A DNA stretch of 64,000 bases, taken from Flavonifractor sp052065355. Its GTDB lineage: Bacteria; Bacillota; Clostridia; Oscillospirales; Oscillospiraceae. This document shows, in pieces, positions 27,983 through 36,280 of the stretch. Made by a program: the position numbers and the translations under genes. The stretch lies in assembly GCF_052065355.1 (NCBI RefSeq), contig NZ_JBQHUF010000011.1:42118-106117 (forward strand). The letters are read 5' to 3'. Every line of letters starts with the position of its first letter. Position 1 is the stretch's first letter. Below the pieces are notes generated by a model. That model searched no databases, was not told where the DNA came from, and was given only the letters and a program-made list of their open reading frames with translations.

Positions 27983-28025
27983 AAAGCGCCCTGAGCAGGC
28001 ACTCCGCCTGCTCAGGGCGTTTTTT
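27983..28025. terminator. Bidirectional terminator between nth and the DUF2798 gene
   Basis: A long hairpin (GCGCCCTGAGCAGGC with GCCTGCTCAGGGCG) is flanked by AAAAA on the left and TTTTTT on the right, so it can stop transcripts from both sides. The T run touches the 3' end of the convergent gene. Confidence 0.85.
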
Positions 28026-28497
28026 ATGCTGTCCGAGCCTGTGCGGCCAGCTGCTTCCGAAAAAGCGTCCGGAAGATCAGCCGGGCCAGCGGACCGCAGA
28101 ACAGCAGCTGCCAGATCAGCGCCATGGGCATATTGCAGCCGAAGGTCTGGACCCAGGTGCCCAAGCTGGGCTCCTTGAACAGCAGCGTGGCAATCAGGCT
28201 CATGGTGGGACACATGATGCACACGATCATGGTAGAGATGGCATAGGTGATGATCTGGGGCCGGTCAGTAGGCCGGACCACGGTAAAGGCCAGACGGGTG
28301 GCCAGCTTCTCCACCACAAAGAACTCCAGGATAAACGCGATGGGCACCATGATGGGCATCTCATGCAGCGCCATTCCGAAGGTGGCGTTGGTGACGCCGC
28401 CGGTGTTCAGCGCCACGTTATAGACGATCATTCCGTAGACCATGATCGCAGCCATGATAATGGTAAAAACGACATTCTGGAATTTTGTTTTGGGCAT
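28024..28497 (-). CDS. DUF2798 family membrane protein
   Basis: A 157-residue protein with four predicted transmembrane helices (starting at about residues 8, 48, 78 and 120). MPKTKFQNVVFTIIMAAIMVYGMIVYN is typical of DUF2798, whose function is unknown. The ATG at 28497 has an AAAGGAG SD; an upstream ORF extension is not supported. An attenuator-like hairpin lies in the leader. Confidence 0.8.
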   Translation of the reverse strand: MPKTKFQNVVFTIIMAAIMVYGMIVYNVALNTGGVTNATFGMALHEMPIMVPIAFILEFFVVEKLATRLAFTVVRPTDRPQIITYAISTMIVCIMCPTMSLIATLLFKEPSLGTWVQTFGCNMPMALIWQLLFCGPLARLIFRTLFRKQLAAQARTA

Positions 28498-28533
28498 TTC
28501 TTTCCTCTCCTTTATGCTTGAATCGGCGCACAA

Positions 28534-28604
28534 AAAAATAGCAGCGAAACTTTCGTCTCGCTACTATCCTTCACTGCGACTACCATTCATTGCTACGAGT
28601 ATAG
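28534..28604 (-). promoter_or_regulatory. Leader with a terminator-like hairpin upstream of the DUF2798 gene
   Basis: On the minus strand a candidate -10 (TATACT near 28604) is followed by about 60 nt with related AGTAGCGA/AGTCGCAG segments, then TAGTAGCGA pairing with TTCGCTGCTA and a run of seven T residues, all before the SD. This is the layout of a transcription attenuator. I recognise no riboswitch or T-box consensus. Confidence 0.45.
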
Positions 28605-28695
28605 CACGGCTTCCAGCCTTCATGTAAGTCTTTTTTTCTCTGCAGAACTGCCAAAAATTCACTCCGCCTGCTGGTATTCTTTAGGCAGAGCACTG

Positions 28696-29835
28696 TCATG
28701 ACCCATCCTCAGCTGACGGCAGCTCCAATAGGAAGCGGCTCCCGCCTCCATCGTTGTCCTCCACACGAACTGTTCCGCCGTGAGACTCCGCAATAGCACG
28801 TACCAGGGCAAGTCCCAGACCGGTGCCACCCTGCCGCCGGGAGCGGGAGTCATCTGCCCGAAAGAAGGGCTCAAAAATCCGCCGGCGGTATGCCTCTGGA
28901 ATGCCGGGCCCCTGATCAGCGATCTCAAAACGGACCACTCCATCTCTACATTGAGCGCTGACCTTCACCTCTCCGCCCGCAGGACTGTATTTGACGGCGT
29001 TCTCTACCAGATTGACCAGCGCACGGCGCAGCATCTGCCGCTCCCCCATCACTGCACCGGAAGAGGGCATCGTTATGATCGACACCTGCCGCACTTCAGC
29101 CTGAGACGAGATCTCTTCCGCAATCTCCTGAAGCAGGGTCTCCGCAGAAATCTGCTCACGCCGGGAGGACTGTTCCAAATTGGTCAGCTCCAGCAGACTG
29201 TTCACCATGTCGGACAGCCGATCCACCTCTCCCTCTATAATCCGAAGCAACTCAGCTCCATCCGGCGGCAGTTCTCCCGCCTTCTTTCGGAAAAGGCCGA
29301 TCCTGGTTTTCATAATGGTCAGAGGCGTGCGGAATTCATGGGCCGCGTTGTGAGAGAAGTTTTTCTGCATCACAAACACCTGGTTTAGCCTCTGTGACAT
29401 CTGGTTGAAGGAGCAGGCAAGCTCAGACACCTCGTCCCCGCTGTCCGGGACAGCCACCGGCCGCTCCAGATCCTCTGCGGTCCGGGTTCGGATCTGCCGG
29501 GTCAGCTCATGCAGCGGCGCCAAAGCCTTTCCAACAAAATAGTAGATCAAGAGAATGCCTGCCGTCAGGATCCCCGCCATCGCCAAGATGCTCTGGACAT
29601 GGAAGCTCCGCCTTGCCTGGACCATTGGTTCGCTGATCTCTAGGTCCGTCATGGGCAGCGCAGCGGCACCGTCCTCTCCTGTACTCTGGGCCGGAAGGAC
29701 CTGGACCGCCTGGATGGAATCAGCCATCTGCATGGCAGACAGGTTGTTGGTAAAAGTGAGCAGCAGACAGCACAGCGCCATCAGAAGCGCACACACCAGC
29801 GTGACCCGCAGGCGCAGGGACATCGCTTTTTTCAT
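28696..29835 (-). CDS. Two-component sensor histidine kinase
   Basis: A 379-residue kinase with two transmembrane helices (about 8-28 and 80-100) bounding a short ~50-residue extracytoplasmic loop, a HAMP linker, the H-box SHNAAHEFRTPLTIMKTR (about 160-175), and the HATPase domain with N-box LVNLVENAVKYSPAGG and G boxes DQGPGIPE and RQGGTGLGLALVRAI. The small sensor loop suggests membrane or intramembrane sensing. It overlaps the response regulator gene by 4 nt. Confidence 0.93.
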   Translation of the reverse strand: MKKAMSLRLRVTLVCALLMALCCLLLTFTNNLSAMQMADSIQAVQVLPAQSTGEDGAAALPMTDLEISEPMVQARRSFHVQSILAMAGILTAGILLIYYFVGKALAPLHELTRQIRTRTAEDLERPVAVPDSGDEVSELACSFNQMSQRLNQVFVMQKNFSHNAAHEFRTPLTIMKTRIGLFRKKAGELPPDGAELLRIIEGEVDRLSDMVNSLLELTNLEQSSRREQISAETLLQEIAEEISSQAEVRQVSIITMPSSGAVMGERQMLRRALVNLVENAVKYSPAGGEVKVSAQCRDGVVRFEIADQGPGIPEAYRRRIFEPFFRADDSRSRRQGGTGLGLALVRAIAESHGGTVRVEDNDGGGSRFLLELPSAEDGS

Positions 29836-30512
29836 GGTCTCTCCTCCCCTGTCAGGCGATAGCCGCGGCCCACTTTGGTCTGGATGGGATCATCATCCAG
29901 ACATGCCCGCAGCTTTCTGCGCAGGGACGAGACATGGGTACGTATGGAATTGCTGAAGGGATTAGCATCTGTATCCCACACATGCTCTACCAGCTCCTCC
30001 TGACTGATCCATCGCCCCTGGTTAAGCATCAGATGCTCCAGAATAGCAAATTCCTTGGGCGTCAGGGGCAGCGCCGACCCGCAGGCGGTGATCTCCCGGG
30101 CTGTAGTATCCAGAGTGAGGGCTCCCACCTGTACCTGTGGCTCCCGTTGGATGAACGTTCTGCGCAACAGGGTGCGCACTCGCGCCTCCAGCTCCTCCAG
30201 GGCAAAGGGTTTGGCCAGATAGTCATCTGCTCCCAAATCTAAACCGATCACTTTGTCTGAAAGCTGAGCACGGGCGGAGAGGATCAGCACCCGCAGCTCC
30301 GGCCGCTCCTTCCGAATCCGCTTCAGCAGCTCCAGCCCATCCATGCCCGGCAGGTTCAGGTCCAGGATGACCAGGTCGTAGGGCTCAACAAACAGCCTTT
30401 CATAAGCCTCTTCCCCATCGTAACACCGATCCACAGCATATTTTTCCAGTTCCAGGTCTTCCGCAATACCATCACACAGCAGCCGCTCATCCTCCACTAC
30501 CAGGATCCGCAC
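29832..30512 (-). CDS. OmpR/PhoB-family response regulator
   Basis: A 226-residue regulator with a receiver domain (VRILVVEDERLL; phospho-Asp in VILDLNLPGMDG; Lys in DDYLAKPF) and a C-terminal winged helix (LTPKEFAILEHLMLNQGRWISQEEL). I prefer the GTG at 30512. An ATG at 30554 is in frame, but the promoter -10 TGGTATAAT lies downstream of it, so that ATG would not be in the mRNA. It is divergent from the redox lipoprotein operon, a plausible target. Confidence 0.92.
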   Translation of the reverse strand: MRILVVEDERLLCDGIAEDLELEKYAVDRCYDGEEAYERLFVEPYDLVILDLNLPGMDGLELLKRIRKERPELRVLILSARAQLSDKVIGLDLGADDYLAKPFALEELEARVRTLLRRTFIQREPQVQVGALTLDTTAREITACGSALPLTPKEFAILEHLMLNQGRWISQEELVEHVWDTDANPFSNSIRTHVSSLRRKLRACLDDDPIQTKVGRGYRLTGEERP

Positions 30513-30539
30513 CGGTCCCACCGCCTTTCCGTTTCCGAC

Positions 30540-30548
30540 ATTATACCA
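30540..30548 (-). promoter_or_regulatory. Extended -10 promoter of the two-component system
   Basis: The minus strand reads TGGTATAAT (30548-30540), a perfect extended -10 (TGnTATAAT). It lies 28 nt upstream of the preferred GTG start and excludes the longer ATG start. Confidence 0.65.
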
Positions 30549-30602
30549 CAGCAAAATAAATTTTCCATCAAGACGCCCTTAACATAGATTTGACATTGCA
30601 TG

Positions 30603-30611
30603 TGCTATGAT
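30603..30611 (+). promoter_or_regulatory. Extended -10 promoter of the redox operon
   Basis: TGCTATGAT (30603-30611) matches TGnTATAAT with one change and is preceded by TTGACA at 30590, which is too close to be its -35. The lipoprotein SD and ATG follow about 40 nt downstream. Confidence 0.4.
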
Positions 30612-30657
30612 GCCTCCTGTCCAAAATCTGCCGCGTCTGCGGCAAGGAGGTTTTTCT

Positions 30658-31350
30658 ATGAAATACAAGAACAAACGCCGGCTGGTCATCCTGGGTCTGG
30701 CCGCCGCGGCGATGCTTACTCTGGCCGCCTGCGGGGAAAAGCAGCCCAGCCAGGAAGAAGTGGAGCGAGCCCTGGAGGAAGGCACCCTCACTCTGGAGGA
30801 CGCACTGAACAACGGCTGGGTAGACCAGGCATGGGCGGACGCCTATGTAGAAGAAAACAGTGTCCCGGCCGTCAGTAAAGCAGAGGCCGGTGCGGTGAGT
30901 GATTTTACCGTCAATACGCTGTCCGGCGAAGAATTTACCAAGGAGCAAATGAGTCCCGTCACTTTCTTTGCCTTCGTAGATCCGAAGGACGAAGACGCCG
31001 ATACCTTTGTCCAAGCCCTGAAAGACGCCTATGAAGGAGTGAAGGAAGCCGGCGCCGACATCCTGCTGTGCGCCAAAAGCGAGGGTGGGACTGAATTGTT
31101 TGATGACATGCCGTTCCCGGTGGTGATTTACAACGACTCTCTCAAGGAGGCGGTAGGAAACGGCAGCAGCATGATCGAGGAGATTCCCAACACCGCCTGC
31201 TGGTATGTCAACGGCTCCTTCCTTTCCGCCTGGCTCAGCACCGTGGACGCAGAGGAGCTGATCGAGGACGCCGGCAGTTTTGTGCAGATGGGTGCGGATA
31301 TGGGGGATACCTCTTCCGACAGCAGCGCCGCAGTGGTACCTATGGGCTGA
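30658..31350 (+). CDS. Lipoprotein with a redoxin-like fold lacking a CXXC motif
   Basis: A 230-residue lipoprotein: basic n-region, hydrophobic core and lipobox LAAC (about residues 20-23). The stretch FTVNTLSGEEFTKEQMSPVT and the following alternating beta/alpha pattern resemble AhpC/TlpA-type redoxins, but no CXXC is present. The ATG at 30658 with AAGGAGG 7 nt upstream was chosen over an ATG inside the -10 element. It is the first gene of a four-gene operon with a CXXC mini-protein, a polyferredoxin and a TlpA-like lipoprotein. The redoxin relation is my inference. Confidence 0.7.
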   Translation: MKYKNKRRLVILGLAAAAMLTLAACGEKQPSQEEVERALEEGTLTLEDALNNGWVDQAWADAYVEENSVPAVSKAEAGAVSDFTVNTLSGEEFTKEQMSPVTFFAFVDPKDEDADTFVQALKDAYEGVKEAGADILLCAKSEGGTELFDDMPFPVVIYNDSLKEAVGNGSSMIEEIPNTACWYVNGSFLSAWLSTVDAEELIEDAGSFVQMGADMGDTSSDSSAAVVPMG

Positions 31351-31351
31351 T

Positions 31352-31483
31352 ATGAGAAAGGCAACGATATTCTGTCTGGCTGCCGCTCTGCTGATGACCC
31401 TATTCGGTGTCTGGAGAGGCGAGGCGGCCGTGGTCATGAGCAAGGGGATCAATCTGTGTTTGGAGTGTGTGGGCATTGGCTGA
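31352..31483 (+). CDS. CD1871A-family CXXC-motif mini-protein
   Basis: A 43-residue single-pass peptide, MRKATIFCLAAALLMTLFG followed by a charged patch and a C-terminal CLEC (CXXC) motif. Length, hydrophobic N-terminus and placement fit the small CD1871A family named after a C. difficile locus. It begins 2 nt after the lipoprotein stop and overlaps the polyferredoxin gene. Such peptides always travel with 4Fe-4S membrane proteins and thioredoxin-like lipoproteins in my experience of these loci; the biochemical role is unknown. Confidence 0.75.
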   Translation: MRKATIFCLAAALLMTLFGVWRGEAAVVMSKGINLCLECVGIG

Positions 31484-32342
31484 ACATAAACATCGCTGGA
31501 AGATCCAGCTGGGGGCCACTCTTGCCTCCAATCCCTTTCTCCTGAACTTTTTTCAGGGAAAGATTTTTCGTGGAAAGCTGAAAACCGCCTGTGTCCCTGG
31601 GCTAAATTGCTATTCCTGTCCCGCTGCGGCGGCCTCCTGCCCTATCGGAGCACTCCAGGCGGTAATTGGTTCCTCTAAATTTCACCTGGCCTATTACGTT
31701 GTAGGCGTACTGCTTTTGTTCGGCGTCCTGCTGGGACGGGTAGTCTGCGGCTTTCTCTGCCCCTTCGGCTGGTTTCAGGAGCTGCTCCACAAGATCCCCA
31801 GCAGAAAATTCAGCACCAAACCCCTACATATGCTGACCTACCTCAAATACGGCATCCTGCTCCTCTTCGTTATTATCCTGCCCATGACGGCAGTGAATGA
31901 GGTGGGAATGGGAGATCCGTTCTTCTGCAAGTACATCTGTCCGGCCGGTATTCTAGAGGGCGGCATCCCGCTGGCGATAGCCAATCCGGGCATACGTGCC
32001 AGCCTGGGGTGGCTGTTTACCTGGAAAAGCTGTATCCTGCTGGGGATCGTGCTGCTCTCAGTGTTCTTCTACCGGCCTTTCTGCAAGTGGCTGTGTCCGC
32101 TCGGCGCGCTTTACGGCCTCTGCAATCAGATATCTGTTTATCAGCTTCGGGTAGACCGGGAGCTTTGTACCGCCTGCGGCGCGTGCGGCAGAGCCTGCAA
32201 AATGGATGTGGAGTTATATCGCACACCCAGTCACCCGGAGTGCATACGCTGCGGGGACTGTATCTCCTCCTGTCCCCATCACGCCATCACCAGAAGCTTT
32301 TCCCTGAACACCGCCAAACGAAAGAAGGAAACCTCTGTATGA
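31476..32342 (+). CDS. NapH/YccM-like membrane polyferredoxin (4Fe-4S)
   Basis: A ~288-residue membrane protein with about four transmembrane helices and many cysteines: CYSCPAAAASCP near the N-terminus, the repeated C-x3-CP motifs CGFLCPFG, CKYICPAG and CKWLCPLG, and two C-terminal 4Fe-4S motifs (CTACGACGRAC and CIRCGDCISSCP). It likely moves electrons from a cytoplasmic donor across the membrane. The start is ambiguous: TTG at 31476 is 10 nt after a GGAG, whereas GTG at 31467 is too close to it. The stop overlaps the next start (ATGA). Confidence 0.85.
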   Translation: MAEHKHRWKIQLGATLASNPFLLNFFQGKIFRGKLKTACVPGLNCYSCPAAAASCPIGALQAVIGSSKFHLAYYVVGVLLLFGVLLGRVVCGFLCPFGWFQELLHKIPSRKFSTKPLHMLTYLKYGILLLFVIILPMTAVNEVGMGDPFFCKYICPAGILEGGIPLAIANPGIRASLGWLFTWKSCILLGIVLLSVFFYRPFCKWLCPLGALYGLCNQISVYQLRVDRELCTACGACGRACKMDVELYRTPSHPECIRCGDCISSCPHHAITRSFSLNTAKRKKETSV

Positions 32343-32887
32343 ACAAGAAACTCTCCCTCCTGCTGGCTGCGGCACTGGCCGTCTCTCTGGCTGGCTGTGG
32401 CTCCGGCTCGGAAGATCAGTTGATCTCCAAAACACCCTTTCCCACCTTTACAGAAGTTGATATCATGGATGGAAATACTGTTTCCAACGATATTTTCGCG
32501 GAGTATGACGCCACCATCGTCAATTTCTGGAACAATGGCTGTGGAACCTGTATTGAAGAAATGCCCGAGCTGGAAGAACTCTACCAAGATCTTCAGGAAC
32601 GGAACATCAATCTCATCGGTGTAGGCACGGACTCCGGCGAGGGCGAAGAACAGCTTGCCACAGCCCGGGAGATTTTGAAGGAAAAAGGTGTGACCTACAT
32701 TAATCTCTCCCCCAACCCGGATGAATCCTTTTATCAGGAGTTCACCTCAGATCTCTCTACCTTCCCCACCACCTATGTCGTGGACAGCGAAGGAAATATG
32801 ATCGGCGCCCCAATCGTCGGAAACGTCAAAAAGCAGCTGGACACCTTGGAGGCGCGTCTGGACCTCATTCTGGAGTCCAACAACTGA
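32339..32887 (+). CDS. TlpA-like thiol-disulfide oxidoreductase lipoprotein
   Basis: A 182-residue lipoprotein (lipobox SLAGC, about residues 16-20) with a TlpA/ResA-type thioredoxin fold. The active site reads NFWNNGCGTCIEEMPELEEL, so the usual tryptophan before CXXC is replaced (GCGTC), and the cis-proline region is TFPTTYVVD. It most likely accepts electrons from the membrane polyferredoxin encoded just upstream, to reduce or isomerise extracytoplasmic thiols. Confidence 0.88.
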   Translation: MNKKLSLLLAAALAVSLAGCGSGSEDQLISKTPFPTFTEVDIMDGNTVSNDIFAEYDATIVNFWNNGCGTCIEEMPELEELYQDLQERNINLIGVGTDSGEGEEQLATAREILKEKGVTYINLSPNPDESFYQEFTSDLSTFPTTYVVDSEGNMIGAPIVGNVKKQLDTLEARLDLILESNN

Positions 32888-32897
32888 ACTGCATGGT

Positions 32898-32933
32898 GAA
32901 AAAGGGCGGCGGAATGATTCCGCCGCCCTTTTT
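32898..32933 (+). terminator. Intrinsic terminator of the redox operon
   Basis: AAAAAGGGCGGCGGAAT pairs with ATTCCGCCGCCCTTTTT shortly after the tlpA stop; the symmetrical A/T tails make it potentially bidirectional. Confidence 0.85.
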
Positions 32934-33021
32934 CGCTTGATTTATCCATTCCATAGGATCCGATTGTCTGATATACTGGAGCTGTGAGAAGAAGCCACCA
33001 TAATGGTATTGGGAGGTCGTT

Positions 33022-33513
33022 ATGAAAAAAGCTGTGTTTCACCTGTTGCCTCTGCTGGTCTGCCTGGGGCTGTTTACCGGCTGCACCCTCCAGCCTCAGG
33101 CCAGCAAGCAGGACGCCATTCCCTTCGCAGACGGGCAATATTACGCCGCAGCCTATCTGGGCTATCAGCAGATCGACGATCTGGACTATTACACGGAACA
33201 GTATCTGGACAGTGACCAGCTTCCTATCCACTATCTGTCCAGCGGTGACTACTATCTGGTGATTCCCAGATACTCCGGTATGGAGCTGACTCTTTGCCGC
33301 CGGGATATTGAGACGTCTGAAGCGTTTGTTATCTATGAAGATCCCGACTGCCGTCCTTTTATCATCCAATGCAATGCCAGCGATATTTTTGCAGACGCCG
33401 TCATTCGCCTAAGCTGTGAAGGAGAAACAGTGGAATTCTCCCCCTTCATCTCCCTAAAAGACGGTTCGGTGGAAATCGGAGACCAGGGCCTGGATCTTAC
33501 CAAATCCGCGTAA
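33022..33513 (+). CDS. Hypothetical lipoprotein
   Basis: A 163-residue predicted lipoprotein: signal sequence MKKAVFHLLPLLVCLGLFTGC, then a mostly beta, acidic domain (DGQYYAAAYLGYQQIDDLDYY; VIPRYSGMELTLCRRDIE). I do not recognise the family. It has its own SD (GGAGG... at about 33008) and is separated from the redox operon by a terminator. It converges on the glycosyltransferase gene with only 12 nt between. Confidence 0.7.
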   Translation: MKKAVFHLLPLLVCLGLFTGCTLQPQASKQDAIPFADGQYYAAAYLGYQQIDDLDYYTEQYLDSDQLPIHYLSSGDYYLVIPRYSGMELTLCRRDIETSEAFVIYEDPDCRPFIIQCNASDIFADAVIRLSCEGETVEFSPFISLKDGSVEIGDQGLDLTKSA

Positions 33514-33525
33514 AGTTCCGACTTC

Positions 33526-34845
33526 TTACAGGCTGGCCCGGATATTATCCTGGATCTTTCCGCTAAGCTCCTCATATCGGGCCAATTCTTCCTGGGAGAA
33601 GCCCTGGAAAACAGTTTGACGGTAATCCAGCACCGACGCGGCCAAATCGGCCAGCACCGGGGCCGCCTCCGGCTGGAACACCACCTGAAGCCTTCTGGCA
33701 CCTCGCTTGGTGCTGCTCTCTGCCTCCTCCAGCCGCACCAGGCCCCGGCTCACCAGCTTTTGTATCTGCATATTAAAGGCACTAAGCGTCAGGTTGGCAA
33801 AGTCGGCCAGCTCCCGTCGGGTAGCAGGCACGTCCACATGCCGCAGATGGAGCAGCAGCCTGGCCTGCGGCAGAGTAACTCCATGCTTGATCGCCGCAGT
33901 CTCCAGAAACCGGTCCAGCATTTTACGCTGGCGAAAAGCATCGTACAGCAATCCCTCTCCTGCCAGGATATCGGCGCTGACCTGAAAGCGCTCCGTCCCC
34001 AGCCGGGCCGAGCCGGGCAGAATGGCAGGCAGTACTACGCCGTCTCCCGCCACGTCCACCAGGAACCGGTACACCTTCAGGCGGCAGCGCTCATACTCCT
34101 TTTCATCCAGGACCGCTTTGAAAAAGCGGTTGTAGTACTCAAAGACCAGACGTTTCATCCGCACCGTCTTGGTCAGACTCATACCCTGGGAGGCAAGGGA
34201 GCCTTTGGTCTTCACGTAGTAGTAAATAGGTACCTGCAAAGCAATGATCCGCTGGGCAAAACGAAGATATTCCAGATTAAACATGAAATCCTCGCACCAG
34301 TTCAGCTGCGGGTCCATCCGCAGCTTCTGCTCCCGCACCAGGTCGGCCCGATACAGTTTGTTCCACAACACTCCGTAATAAAAATCAGCGGGATCCTCCA
34401 TCATATAGGCGGCAAACTCCTCGCGGTCCATTACGCCGGTCTCATCGATGTCCCCTTTGTGGGATACCCGCTCTCCCACCACGCGGTAGAAATCGGAAAT
34501 AACCAGGTCACAGTCATGCTCCTTCGCCGCTTGTACCAACGACCGGGTAGCATCCGAGGTGATCCAGTCATCGCAATCTACAAATTGCAGATAGGTCCCC
34601 CGAGCCTGGTCAAGGGCCAAGTTCCGGGAAGCAGATACTCCGGCATTCTCCTGGTGAAAGACCCGCACCCGCGAATCAGCAGCCCCATACCGGTCACACA
34701 GCGCCGCCGTCCCATCCCGGCTGCCGTCATCGATCAGCAGCAGTTCAAAATCCCGGTAGGTCTGGTTCAGGATGCTCTCTACACACCGTTCCAGGGTCTT
34801 TTCCCCGTTGTACACGGGTACGATAATGCTTACCGTGGGTTCCAT
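33526..34845 (-). CDS. Glycosyltransferase family 2 fused to a MarR-like winged helix
   Basis: A 439-residue protein. Residues 1-~215 are a GT-A glycosyltransferase: VSIIVPVYNGEKTLERCVES, LLIDDGSRDGT, ENAGVSASRN, and the DxD-type DCDDW (about 90-94). Residues ~290-439 look like a MarR-type domain: a helix, then GVTLPQARLLLHLRH, the recognition region RRELADFANLTLSAFNMQIQ, a basic wing (ESSTKRGARRLQVVF) and C-terminal dimer helices. The reading frame is continuous, so this is a true fusion rather than two genes. The ATG at 34845 has GGGAG 8 nt upstream. Substrate and target are unknown. Confidence 0.75.
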   Translation of the reverse strand: MEPTVSIIVPVYNGEKTLERCVESILNQTYRDFELLLIDDGSRDGTAALCDRYGAADSRVRVFHQENAGVSASRNLALDQARGTYLQFVDCDDWITSDATRSLVQAAKEHDCDLVISDFYRVVGERVSHKGDIDETGVMDREEFAAYMMEDPADFYYGVLWNKLYRADLVREQKLRMDPQLNWCEDFMFNLEYLRFAQRIIALQVPIYYYVKTKGSLASQGMSLTKTVRMKRLVFEYYNRFFKAVLDEKEYERCRLKVYRFLVDVAGDGVVLPAILPGSARLGTERFQVSADILAGEGLLYDAFRQRKMLDRFLETAAIKHGVTLPQARLLLHLRHVDVPATRRELADFANLTLSAFNMQIQKLVSRGLVRLEEAESSTKRGARRLQVVFQPEAAPVLADLAASVLDYRQTVFQGFSQEELARYEELSGKIQDNIRASL

Positions 34846-34953
34846 GGCTCTCGCTCCCTCTTTTTCCGATACACCCATCTATTTTGAACGGGCTCAGCGA
34901 AGAATATGGTAGCATGTTTCCCCATTTCGTGCAAGCACCATCCCAAATCCGGC

Positions 34954-34992
34954 AAAAAATCGGGTAAGAGAGAAGTCTTTCTCCCTTACCCG
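34954..34992 (-). terminator. Intrinsic terminator after the 35025 gene
   Basis: CGGGTAAG pairs with CTTACCCG, and the minus-strand transcript ends in ATTTTTTG. Confidence 0.75.
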
Positions 34993-35024
34993 ATCTCACA
35001 TATATGGCTCTCTGTTGGAACACC

Positions 35025-35510
35025 CTATTTCTTTGCAAAGCGATTCAGGAAGAAATCAGTAAACTCTGCCAATTCCTTCTCTTGGGATACATAGACATAC
35101 AGAGACTCATCCTCCAGCCAGTCGTAGGCGTTGATGGCGATGTATCCTTTTTTGTCCGGATAGATCACAAAGGCATCAGTGGGATACTTATTGCGATAGG
35201 CTTTCAGAATTTCGGAACGACGGTACCAAACGGGGTCCCCGCAAGCAGACAGATCAGGCACGGTGGGCACTACCACAATGGTCTGGCTGTCTTCATTCCA
35301 GCCCACGATCAGGTTGCCGATCTTGGTCTTACTGCCGTGGACAAAGCCATAGTTGAAGCGGCTCACGTCTTCGGTGTATCCGAAGATCAGGCGGTAGTCC
35401 TTTCCGCCTTCCACCATCTGATCAAAGATCTGGCGCATTTTTTGAGCATTGGCATCGCTTTTAGCCTGGTCGATCTCCGGCCCCTTAAAAAGTTTGCTGA
35501 AAAGTCCCAT
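35025..35510 (-). CDS. Hypothetical cytoplasmic protein, 161 aa
   Basis: A soluble 161-residue protein starting MGLFSKLFKGPEIDQAKSD, with no signal peptide or membrane helix. A mixed alpha/beta pattern follows (YRLIFGYTEDVSRFNYGFVH; IVVVPTVPDLSACGDP). I do not recognise it. It is monocistronic, ended by a terminator and preceded by an AGGAGGAAC SD. Confidence 0.7.
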   Translation of the reverse strand: MGLFSKLFKGPEIDQAKSDANAQKMRQIFDQMVEGGKDYRLIFGYTEDVSRFNYGFVHGSKTKIGNLIVGWNEDSQTIVVVPTVPDLSACGDPVWYRRSEILKAYRNKYPTDAFVIYPDKKGYIAINAYDWLEDESLYVYVSQEKELAEFTDFFLNRFAKK

Positions 35511-35610
35511 AGTTGTGTTCCTCCTAATATTGATGGATTTTTATAGTCGCGTCTGTTTGTTTTCCCGTTTCAAATAAAGACCTTTTCTTAACTTTGTATT
35601 TATTTTCTTT

Positions 35611-35658
35611 AAAAATGGATCCGTCTGAATACCGTGCGGCACAGGCTTCAGACGGATC
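35611..35658 (-). terminator. Intrinsic terminator overlapping the tetR stop
   Basis: GATCCGTCTGAA (minus strand, 35658-35647) pairs with TTCAGACGGATC (35629-35618) and is followed by CATTTTT. The stem begins within the last codons of the TetR gene. Confidence 0.8.
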
Positions 35659-36280
35659 TCGTCTCATGCTCGGGCTCCAGCATATTCTCCAGGCAGTCCA
35701 CGGTTGCCTTGATCTGTACGTCCACCGCAGCATCGGCAGCCTCTGGGACAAGCATAGGCAGCGTATCGGGAATGGCCCTGCGGATGACCATCACAGCCAA
35801 ACTCAGGTTCGTAAACAGCGCCACCCGTTCCCGATCCGCGCGGATTCCAAAGCGCTCCAAAATGCCGCCAAACAGACATGCCTGTTTCTCCCGAAATGTT
35901 CGGTAGCTCTCCGGTGACAACCGTCGGAACAACATCTGTTGTTCTTCGACTGTCATAACGGCAATACCACGCTGTTCACCATAGCAGCAGTCGTGAAGAA
36001 AGCGGGTCACTCCCTGCCTCCAGGTCAGGTTTGAATCCTCCATCAAGCTGCTGGCATACGCCAGGATCCTGGGCTGCTGAAAATAGAAAGTCTCAACGAT
36101 CAGATCCTCTTTCGTGGGAAAAAAAGAGTAAAAAAACGTGCGGGAGATACCAACCGCCTGGTAGATCTGCTCCACGGTGGTGTGCTGGATTCCCTGCCGG
36201 GCCATCATGGTCAGCGCCGTAGTAATCAGCCGCTCCCGGATCTGCTCCCGCTCTTCATCTGAATAAGCTACTCTGGGCAT
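35648..36280 (-). CDS. TetR/AcrR family transcriptional regulator
   Basis: A 210-residue regulator with the N-terminal TetR helix-turn-helix (about 8-55; RERLITTALTMMARQGIQHT, QIYQAVGISRTFFYSFFPTK). The ligand domain is typical in length but not assignable. The ATG at 36280 has GGGGGAT upstream and matches the family better than a TTG four codons earlier. It is the last host gene before the broken tRNA; no transporter lies beside it. Confidence 0.88.
   Translation of the reverse strand: MPRVAYSDEEREQIRERLITTALTMMARQGIQHTTVEQIYQAVGISRTFFYSFFPTKEDLIVETFYFQQPRILAYASSLMEDSNLTWRQGVTRFLHDCCYGEQRGIAVMTVEEQQMLFRRLSPESYRTFREKQACLFGGILERFGIRADRERVALFTNLSLAVMVIRRAIPDTLPMLVPEAADAAVDVQIKATVDCLENMLEPEHETRSV

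Noticed and set aside
28534..28604. T-box leader before the DUF2798 gene
   Set aside because: No T-box sequence (AGGGTGG-type) or specifier loop pattern is visible.
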